A DNA stretch of 12,784 nucleotides from Serpentinimonas sp. (GTDB taxonomy: Bacteria; Pseudomonadota; Gammaproteobacteria; Burkholderiales; Burkholderiaceae_C), in NCBI GenBank assembly GCA_025458665.1, contig JALOSG010000058.1, positions 1 through 12,784 of the forward strand, given 5' to 3'. Positions 6,622 to 12,784 of the stretch are shown in pieces. The first letter of the stretch is position 1. Each line of letters begins with the position of its first letter. The translations under genes and the position numbers were made by a program. The notes below the pieces were generated by a model, which was not told where the DNA came from, did not search any database, and was given only the letters and a program-made list of their open reading frames with translations.

Positions 6622-9600
6622 GTGACCGAATTGACCGAAGTTTGCCACGCCGGCACCCAGCCCCCGAACCCGCTGCACATCGATTTTCCGGAATCGCTGC
6701 CGGTGTCGGCGCGCCGCCACGACATCGAGACCGCGCTGCGCGAGCACCAGGTGGTCATCGTGTGTGGCGAGACCGGCTCGGGCAAAACCACCCAGTTGCC
6801 CAAGATAGCGCTGGCCATGGGGCGCGGCGCTTTGACTGCAGGCCGCCCGCAGCGCATCGGCCACACCCAGCCGCGCCGCCTGGCCGCCAGTTCGGTGGCC
6901 AAGCGCATTGCCGAGGAGCTGAAAACGCCGCTGGGCGAGGTGGTGGGCTACAAGGTCCGCTTCAACGACCGGGTGGGCAAGAACACCCGCGTCAAGCTCA
7001 TGACCGACGGCATTCTGCTGGCCGAAACCCAGACGGACCCGCTGCTCAAGGCCTACGACACACTCATCATTGACGAGGCGCACGAGCGCAGCCTGAACAT
7101 CGATTTCCTGCTGGGCTACCTGCGCCAGATCCTGCCGCGCCGCCCGGACCTGAAGGTGGTGGTGACCTCGGCCACCATCGATGCGCAGCGCTTTGCCGAC
7201 CACTTTGCTTCGGCCAAAGGTCCGGCGCCGGTCATCATGGTGTCGGGGCGCACCTTCCCGGTGGAGGTACGCTGGCGGCCGTTCGAGGAAAGCCGCGACT
7301 ACGGCATGAACGAGGCCATTGCCGATGCGGTGGACGAGCTGTGGCGCGGGGGCGCACAAACGGCAGGGCACAGCGGCGACATTCTGGTGTTCCTGCCCGG
7401 CGAGCGCGAGATCCGCGAGGCCGCCGACCACCTGCGCAAACACCTGAGCCACCAGCCCGCCTTGCGCAACGCCGAGGTGCTGCCCCTGTTTGCCCGCCTG
7501 AGCCAGGCCGAGCAGGACCGCATTTTCGAGCCGCACGGCCAGCGCCGCATCGTGCTGGCCACGAACGTGGCCGAAACCTCACTCACGGTGCCCGGCATTC
7601 GCTTCGTGATCGACGCGGGCACCGCCCGCGTGAAGCGCTACAGCCTGCGCAGCAAGGTGGAACAGCTGCTGGTGGAGCCCATCAGCCAGGCGGCGGCCAA
7701 CCAGCGCTCGGGCCGCTGCGGCCGCGTGGCCGACGGCATAGCCATACGCCTGTACGACGAGACCGATTTCAACGGCCGCCCACGTTTCACCGACCCCGAA
7801 ATTCTGCGCTCATCCCTGGCCGCGGTGATTCTGCGCATGAAGTCCCTGCGCCTGGGCGTGGTGGACGACTTCCCCTTCCTGGAAGCGCCCAGCAAGCGCG
7901 CCATCACCGATGGCTACCAGCTGCTGGCCGAACTGGGCGCGGTGGACGAACAGAACGAACTCACCGCCATGGGCGCGGAACTGGCGCGCCTGCCGCTGGA
8001 CCCGCGCGTGGGCCGCATGATCCTGGAGGCACGCAGCCGCAATGCGCTGGACGAGGTGCTGGTGATTGCCTCCGCGCTCAGCCTGCAGGATGTGCGCGAG
8101 CGCCCCATGGACCAGCAGACCCAGGCCGACCAGGCGCATGCCAAGTTCGACGACGAGAAGAGCGAATTCACCGGTTACCTGAAGCTATGGAAGTGGCTGC
8201 AGGAGGCGCGGGGCGGCACCGCTGCGGGAGGCGGCGAGGGCCACACCACCCACAAACTCAGCCACCGCCAGTACGAGAATTTGCTGCGGCAAAACTACGT
8301 GAGCGTGCGGCGCGTGCGCGAGTGGCGCGACATACACAGCCAGCTGCTCACGGTGGTGGCCGAGCACGGCTGGAAGCCCAACACCACGCCGGCCAGCTAC
8401 GAGCAGTTGCACCTGTCCATGCTGGCGGGTCTTCTGGGCAACGTGGGCTGCAAACACGAAACCGAAGACGTGTACCTGGGGGCGCGCGGCATCAAGTTCC
8501 ACCGGCACCCCGGGGCGCATCTGTCGCGCAAGCCGGGCCGCTGGCTGGTGGCCGCCGAACTGGTGGAAACCACGCGCCTTTTTGGCCGCGGGCTGGCCGC
8601 CATAGAGCCACAGTGGCTGGAGCAGGTGGGCGCGCACCTGCTGAAAAAGCAATTGCTGGAGCCGCACTGGGAGAAAAAAGCCGCCGAGGTGGTGGCGCTG
8701 GAGCGGGCCACGCTGTACGGGCTGGTGGTGTACCAGGGTCGGCGCATCAGCTACGGGCGCATAGACCCGGTGGCCGCGCGCGAGATTTTCATCCGCGAGG
8801 CACTGGTGGCCAGCCTGCACGAAGACGTGTGGGAGGCCCGCGATGTGGCCCAGGGCCGCCTGCCTTTTCTGCAGGCCAACCGCAAGCTGGTGGCCCAGGT
8901 GCAGGAGCTGGAGCACAAGTCCCGCCGGCAGGACGTGCTGGTGGACGACGAGCTGATTTACGCCTTCTACGACAGCCAGCTGCCCGCCGATGTGTGCAGC
9001 GGCCGCGACCTGGAGCGCTGGTTGCGCCAGACCTCGGGCAAGCCCCTGCACATGACCCGCGAGGCCTTGATGCGCCACGAGGCGGCAGGCATCACTGGGC
9101 AGGCGTTCCCGAAGGTGGTTCGGCTGGGCGGCGTGGATTGCGCCGCCGACTACCTGCACGAACCCGGCCACCCGCGCGATGGCCTGACCGTGACCGTGCC
9201 GCTGTTCGTGCTGAACCAGGTGAGCGAGGAGCGCTGCGAGTGGCTGGTGCCCGGCATGCTGAAAGACAAGCTGCAGGCGCTGTTGAAGAGCCTGCCGCAA
9301 AAGCCCCGCGCACGGCTGGTGCCGTTGCCTGCCACCGCGCAAGCCTGGGCCGACGCCCTGACCGATCCGCTGGCCTGGGGACAGGGCAGCCTGATGGATG
9401 CCGTGGTGAAGCGCGCCCGCGAACAGACCGGGCTGGAGGTACGCCGCAGCGACTTCAAGCTGGAGCTGCTGCAGCCCTTCCACTTCATGAACCTGCGTGT
9501 GGTGGACGAGCACGGCCGCCAACTGGGCCAGAGCCGCAGCCTGTCGGCACTGAAGGCCGAGCTGGGTGGGCAGGCGCGCGGCGCTTTCCAGGCGCTGGCC

Positions 9601-10608
9601 AGCTTGCGCTTGCCCGCCTCGCCGCCCGCTCCCGCGCCCTTTGGCTCTGCCACCGCTGCCGGGACGGGGAAAGCGCCGTCGCCCGCCGCCTCTGCCGGCC
9701 CCGCGCCGCAGCCTTCACCCCAGAGCGATACCCTGCACACCGCCTGGACCTTTGGGGAACTGCCGGAGCTGCTGGAAATTCGCCAGCGCGGGCAGACCAT
9801 GGTGGGCTTCCCCGCGCTCATTGACCATGGGCAGGGCGTGGCGCTGGAGGTGTTCGACGACCCCGATGTGGCCGCACAGAAGCACCGCGCGGGCCTGCGC
9901 CGGCTGTTTGCCTTGCAGGTGCGCGATGCGCTGAAGTACCTGGAGAAAAACCTGCCCGACATGCAGGCCATGGGCATGGTGTACCTGCAGGTGGGCAAGC
10001 GGCCCGATGGGGGCGGGGGTGGCACCGCCGAAGCCCTGCGCACCCAGTTGCTGGACCTGGCCCTGGACCGCGCTTTCCTGCTCGAACCCCTGCCCGCCGA
10101 CGCGCCAGACTTCCAGCGCCGGCTGGAAGAAGGGCGTGCCCGCCTCACGCTCATTGCCAACGAAGTGGCCCGGCTGGCCTCCACCATCCTGGGCGAGTAC
10201 GCCAATGCCTTGCGCAAGGTGAAGGACACCCGCAGCGCCCCCGATGCCACCGCCGATGTGCAGCAACAGCTGCAGCGGCTGGTGCACCCGCGCTTCATGC
10301 TCGATACGCCGTGGGCGCAATTGCAGCACCTGCCGCGCTACCTGCGCGCGGTGGTGGTGCGGCTGGACAAGCTGCGCGCCGACCCCGCCCGCGACGCCGC
10401 TCGCCTGGCCGAACTGAAGCCGCAGGAGCAGCGTTTTCAGCGCCTGCTGGCCGAGCGCAAGGGCGTGGCCGATGCGCGGCTGGACGAGTTCCGCTGGCTG
10501 CTGGAAGAACTGCGCGTGAGCTTTTTTGCGCAGGAGTTGCGTACGCCGCAGCCAGTCAGCATCAAGCGGCTGGACAAGGTGTGGGCACAAATTCAGCAGG
10601 CACGCTGA
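6622..10608 (+). CDS. hrpA: HrpA, DEAH-box ATP-dependent RNA helicase
   Basis: A 1328-residue helicase, like the 1300-residue E. coli HrpA. The helicase core has Walker A GETGSGKT (49-56), DEAH (151-154), SAT (183-185), a helicase C domain with FLPGEREIREA (258-268) and TNVAETSLTVPG (314-325), and motif VI QRSGRCGR (361-368). After this come the ratchet/HA2 region (about 440-540), an OB-like region and the long C-terminal DUF3418-type region of bacterial HrpA. A Pro/Ala-rich linker lies at about 995-1040. In E. coli, HrpA acts on mRNA and has been implicated in resolving stalled or collided ribosomes and in fimbrial mRNA processing; here that is by family only. The start is GTG at 6622 with AGGA ten bases upstream; a TTG at 6631 is an alternative. 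It is divergent from argA and convergent with the aminotransferase gene. Confidence 0.95.
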   Translation: MTELTEVCHAGTQPPNPLHIDFPESLPVSARRHDIETALREHQVVIVCGETGSGKTTQLPKIALAMGRGALTAGRPQRIGHTQPRRLAASSVAKRIAEELKTPLGEVVGYKVRFNDRVGKNTRVKLMTDGILLAETQTDPLLKAYDTLIIDEAHERSLNIDFLLGYLRQILPRRPDLKVVVTSATIDAQRFADHFASAKGPAPVIMVSGRTFPVEVRWRPFEESRDYGMNEAIADAVDELWRGGAQTAGHSGDILVFLPGEREIREAADHLRKHLSHQPALRNAEVLPLFARLSQAEQDRIFEPHGQRRIVLATNVAETSLTVPGIRFVIDAGTARVKRYSLRSKVEQLLVEPISQAAANQRSGRCGRVADGIAIRLYDETDFNGRPRFTDPEILRSSLAAVILRMKSLRLGVVDDFPFLEAPSKRAITDGYQLLAELGAVDEQNELTAMGAELARLPLDPRVGRMILEARSRNALDEVLVIASALSLQDVRERPMDQQTQADQAHAKFDDEKSEFTGYLKLWKWLQEARGGTAAGGGEGHTTHKLSHRQYENLLRQNYVSVRRVREWRDIHSQLLTVVAEHGWKPNTTPASYEQLHLSMLAGLLGNVGCKHETEDVYLGARGIKFHRHPGAHLSRKPGRWLVAAELVETTRLFGRGLAAIEPQWLEQVGAHLLKKQLLEPHWEKKAAEVVALERATLYGLVVYQGRRISYGRIDPVAAREIFIREALVASLHEDVWEARDVAQGRLPFLQANRKLVAQVQELEHKSRRQDVLVDDELIYAFYDSQLPADVCSGRDLERWLRQTSGKPLHMTREALMRHEAAGITGQAFPKVVRLGGVDCAADYLHEPGHPRDGLTVTVPLFVLNQVSEERCEWLVPGMLKDKLQALLKSLPQKPRARLVPLPATAQAWADALTDPLAWGQGSLMDAVVKRAREQTGLEVRRSDFKLELLQPFHFMNLRVVDEHGRQLGQSRSLSALKAELGGQARGAFQALASLRLPASPPAPAPFGSATAAGTGKAPSPAASAGPAPQPSPQSDTLHTAWTFGELPELLEIRQRGQTMVGFPALIDHGQGVALEVFDDPDVAAQKHRAGLRRLFALQVRDALKYLEKNLPDMQAMGMVYLQVGKRPDGGGGGTAEALRTQLLDLALDRAFLLEPLPADAPDFQRRLEEGRARLTLIANEVARLASTILGEYANALRKVKDTRSAPDATADVQQQLQRLVHPRFMLDTPWAQLQHLPRYLRAVVVRLDKLRADPARDAARLAELKPQEQRFQRLLAERKGVADARLDEFRWLLEELRVSFFAQELRTPQPVSIKRLDKVWAQIQQAR

Positions 10609-10625
10609 ACAGGCACTGAACAGGC
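10604..10625. repeat. Tandem 11-base repeat across the hrpA stop
   Basis: CTGAACAGGC occurs at 10605-10614 and again at 10616-10625, a period of 11 bases. The hrpA stop TGA is inside the first copy. It looks like a small local duplication; no function is evident. Confidence 0.6.
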
Positions 10626-10646
10626 GCTAGGCCGGCAGGCCAAGCG
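10625..10646. terminator. Imperfect hairpin between convergent hrpA and aminotransferase gene
   Basis: CGCT-A-GGCC (10625-10633) can pair with GGCC-A-AGCG (10638-10646) around the loop GGCA, with one A-A mismatch. It lies between the two convergent stops, the position of a shared terminator. No clear U-tract follows on either strand, so confidence is modest. Confidence 0.4.
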
Positions 10647-10658
10647 TCCCAGAAAATC

Positions 10659-11867
10659 TTACAGGCGCGCCAGCCGCTGCAGCGCGTTCTGCAGCGTATC
10701 GTCGCGCTTGGCGTAGCAGAAGCGGATGAGCTTCTGGTCGAAGCCATTGCCGTAAAACGCCGACAAAGGAATGGCCGCCACCCCGATTTCGCGGGTCAGC
10801 CATTGGCAGAAGTCCGCCTCGGGCAAATCGCGCTCGGGCACGGCCAGCTCGGAAATATCGGCGCACTGGAAGTAGGTGCCCTCGCTGGGCAGCAGCCGGA
10901 AGCGCGTACCACCCAGCCCTTGGCGGAACAGGTCGCGCTTGCGCTGGTAAAACGCGGGCAGGTTCAGGTAGGGCGCGGGGTCCTGCAGGTAAGCGGCCAG
11001 CGCGTACTGCACCGGCGTGTTCACGGTGAACACGTTGAACTGGTGCACCTTGCGGAACTCGGCCATGAGCGGCGCGGGCGCCAGCACGTAACCCACCTTC
11101 CAGCCGGTCACGTGGTAGGTCTTGCCAAAGCTGCTGACGATGAAAGCGCGCGCGGCCAGGCCCGGGTAGCGCGCCGCGCTCTCGTGAGGCGCGCCATCGA
11201 ACACCATGTGCTCGTACACCTCGTCGCTGATCAGCACTACGTTGGTGGGCGCCAGCAGCTCCTGCAGCTGCAGCATGTCCTGCCGGGACCATACGGTGCC
11301 GCTGGGGTTGTGCGGGCTGTTGATGAGAATGGCGCGGGTGCGCGGCGTCATGGCCTGCGCAATGAGCGCGAAATCGGGGCGGAAGGTGCCTGGCGTGAGC
11401 GGCACGCGCACCACCACGCCGCCGGCCAGTTCGATGTTGGGCACGTAGCTGTCGTAGCAGGGCTCCAGCACAATGACTTCGTCGCCCGGGTGCACGATGG
11501 CCAGAATGGCCGTGAGGATGGCCTGCGTCGCGCCCGCCGTCACCGTGATTTCACTGCCTGCATCGTAGCTGCGGCCGTACACGCTGGCCACCTTGGCCGC
11601 AATGGCGTTGCGCAGCGGAACAATGCCGGCCATGGGCGGGTACTGGTTGTGGCCCTGCAGCATGGCCTGCGTCACTTCATTGAGCAAGCGAGGGTCGGCC
11701 TCGAAATCGGGGAAGCCCTGGCCCAGGTTCACGGCGCCGGTTTCGGCAGCCAGTGCCGACATGACCGTGAAGATGGTCGTGCCCACGTTGGGCAGGCGGC
11801 TCTGCAGCGAGGGCGTGGTGGGGGGCAGGCCGGCAGGCGCTTCGGGAGTGAGGGTGGCGGTATCCAT
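10659..11867 (-). CDS. PLP-dependent aminotransferase, methionine/kynurenine aminotransferase type
   Basis: With the ATG at 11867 this is a 402-residue class I/II fold-type I aminotransferase. Visible active-site elements are NLGQGFPDF (47-55), the PLP phosphate-binding AGATQAI (111-117), the NPSGT segment with Asn187, Asp215 and Tyr218 (SDEVYEH), the Schiff-base Lys249 (SSFGKTYHVTGWKVGY) and the substrate carboxylate Arg382 (LIRFCYAKRDD). The pattern GQGFPDF with SFGKTYHVTGWKVGY is that of YbdL-type methionine aminotransferases and kynurenine/glutamine-K aminotransferases. Substrate is not certain from sequence. An upstream TTG at 11885 in frame has a good AAGGTGG before it and would add MTENRR; the ATG has only AGG at short spacing. 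It follows the CysB-type regulator by 42 bases in the same direction, suggesting co-transcription and a sulfur amino-acid role, which is inference. Confidence 0.9.
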   Translation of the reverse strand: MDTATLTPEAPAGLPPTTPSLQSRLPNVGTTIFTVMSALAAETGAVNLGQGFPDFEADPRLLNEVTQAMLQGHNQYPPMAGIVPLRNAIAAKVASVYGRSYDAGSEITVTAGATQAILTAILAIVHPGDEVIVLEPCYDSYVPNIELAGGVVVRVPLTPGTFRPDFALIAQAMTPRTRAILINSPHNPSGTVWSRQDMLQLQELLAPTNVVLISDEVYEHMVFDGAPHESAARYPGLAARAFIVSSFGKTYHVTGWKVGYVLAPAPLMAEFRKVHQFNVFTVNTPVQYALAAYLQDPAPYLNLPAFYQRKRDLFRQGLGGTRFRLLPSEGTYFQCADISELAVPERDLPEADFCQWLTREIGVAAIPLSAFYGNGFDQKLIRFCYAKRDDTLQNALQRLARL

Positions 11868-11909
11868 CCGCCTATTTTCCGTCAAAGCGCCACCACCTTG
11901 CTGGCCCCA

Positions 11910-12784
11910 TCACAGCTCGTAGTCGCTGCCCTGGCCCTGCATGGCGCGCAGGATCAGCTCACGCGGCAGGCGTTCACTCAACAATTCGGCAAAGCGCAGC
12001 ACAAACTGGCGCAGGTAGGCGCCTTTCTTGAACGCCACCCGCGCCACGTTCTGGCCAAACAGGTGGCCGGCCGGGCGGGTGTGCAGTTCACCGGTGCGCT
12101 CATCGCCCTGCATGGCCATTTCCGCCACGATGCCTATGCCCATACCCAGACGCACATAGGTCTTGATCACGTCGGCATCGATGGCCTCCAGCACCACATC
12201 GGGCTGCAACTGGCGCTGCGCAAAGGCGTGGTCTATGCGCGTGCGGCCGGTGAATGACGGGTGGTAGGTGATGAGCGGGAAGCGCGCCAGGTCTTCCAGC
12301 CCTATGCGCTCCAGCTCCAGCAGCGGGTGGCCGGCCGGAATCACCAGCACGTGCTGCCACTCGTAGCAGGGCAGGGTGATGAGTTCATCGAACTGCGCCA
12401 GAGACTCGGTGGCCACGCCGATGTCGGCCACATCGTCCAGCAGCATGCGCGCCACCTGTTCGGGCGTGCCCTGGTGCAGGCTGATGTTCACCTTGGGGTA
12501 CACCTGCCGCAACCGCGAGACTGGCCCGGGCAGCACGTAGCGGGCCTGCGTGTGTGTGGTGGCTATGCCCAGCGTGCCGCTGTCCTGTGCGGAATACTGT
12601 TCGCCTATGCGCTTCAGATTGTGGATCTCGCGCAGGATGATGTCGATGCTGCGCAGCACGTGGGCGCCCGGCTCGGTCACGCGCTTGATGCGCTTGCCGT
12701 GGCGCGCAAAGATCTCTATGCCCAGTTCCGCTTCCAGTTCCAGGATGGCCTTGGAAACGCCCGGTTGCGAGGTGTGCAGCGCCT
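11910..12784 (-). CDS. cysB: CysB-family LysR-type transcriptional regulator (5' end missing)
   Basis: The frame is open to the window edge and 290 residues are present; CysB is about 320, so roughly 25-35 N-terminal residues are missing. The DNA-binding helix-turn-helix begins at the edge with LHTSQPGVSKAILELEAELG and FARHGKRIKRVTEPG, a CysB-like sequence. The effector domain keeps the sulfate/effector motif TTHTQARYVLP (E. coli CysB uses Thr100, Thr102 and Gln103 there), plus GTPEQVA, WQHVLVIP and the FTGR segment. The end has the CysB-like VAFKKGAYLRQFVLRFAELL. In enterics CysB activates sulfate uptake and cysteine synthesis with N-acetylserine as inducer; Burkholderiales also carry CysB-like paralogues (for example Cbl/SsuR types for sulfonate use), so the exact regulon is open. 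An internal GTG at 12680 is not the start, because the HTH lies upstream of it. Confidence 0.9.
   Translation of the reverse strand, partial: ALHTSQPGVSKAILELEAELGIEIFARHGKRIKRVTEPGAHVLRSIDIILREIHNLKRIGEQYSAQDSGTLGIATTHTQARYVLPGPVSRLRQVYPKVNISLHQGTPEQVARMLLDDVADIGVATESLAQFDELITLPCYEWQHVLVIPAGHPLLELERIGLEDLARFPLITYHPSFTGRTRIDHAFAQRQLQPDVVLEAIDADVIKTYVRLGMGIGIVAEMAMQGDERTGELHTRPAGHLFGQNVARVAFKKGAYLRQFVLRFAELLSERLPRELILRAMQGQGSDYEL

Noticed and set aside
6601..7536. Extension of argA to 761 residues by an upstream start
   Set aside because: The extra part is antisense to the helicase core of hrpA, and the ArgA family begins near MSTVFNFTFVPWFRSVAPYI.
8185..9522. 445-codon minus-strand open frame opposite hrpA
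   Set aside because: Composition (His/Gln/Leu/Val-rich) is that of an antisense shadow, with no domain and no ribosome site that I trust.
7341..9824. 827-codon plus-strand open frame inside hrpA
   Set aside because: It is a shifted frame of hrpA made of Arg/Gly/Ala/Pro runs, a typical GC-rich shadow; hrpA has all helicase motifs in its own frame.
10803..12257. 484-codon plus-strand open frame opposite the aminotransferase and cysB
   Set aside because: It spans the junction of two well-supported minus-strand genes and has shadow-type composition.

Overview
The window looks like ordinary chromosome of a GC-rich proteobacterium, most likely a betaproteobacterium of the Burkholderiales (Comamonadaceae-like). 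That placement is an inference from high GC content, the protein families present and their sequence style; no rRNA or other taxonomic marker is included. Coding density is high. I see no insertion sequence, prophage, CRISPR array, tRNA or rRNA.

Layout, left to right. Positions 1-61 hold the 5' end of an unidentified minus-strand gene, divergent from a small cytoplasmic GlcG/HbpS-type (DUF336) protein at 211-618. Converging on that gene is a minus-strand iron-uptake energy operon. It reads from about 2790 leftwards: a candidate Fur-controlled promoter, a 32-codon membrane-peptide gene (2610-2708), tonB, exbB and exbD. Back to back with it, and sharing the intergenic region 2709-2991, is the plus-strand peroxide-defence pair ahpC-ahpF. 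Upstream of ahpC are two copies of an OxyR-like TTAG-N7-CTAT motif. Iron uptake (a source of Fenton chemistry) and peroxide removal therefore start from one control region, with separate iron and peroxide sensors inferred.

A strong hairpin at 5230-5250 separates ahpF from the convergent argA (N-acetylglutamate synthase, first step of arginine synthesis, 5251-6600). Only 21 bases separate the argA start from the divergent GTG start of hrpA (6622-10608), a 1328-residue DEAH-box RNA helicase. The best promoter candidate for hrpA lies so close to its start that the mRNA may be nearly leaderless. hrpA converges on a minus-strand pair made of the CysB-family regulator (11910 to the window edge, 5' end missing) followed after 42 bases by a PLP aminotransferase of the methionine/kynurenine aminotransferase type (10659-11867). 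The pairing suggests, but does not prove, a link to sulfur amino-acid metabolism.

I do not see a clearly new multi-gene system. The most interesting items are the unannotated 32-residue membrane peptide heading the Fur-type tonB operon, in the same frame as tonB and separated from it by a TAA; the paired OxyR-like sites; a GGGTGT hexanucleotide run with G-quadruplex potential inside tonB; and the very tight argA/hrpA divergent start.
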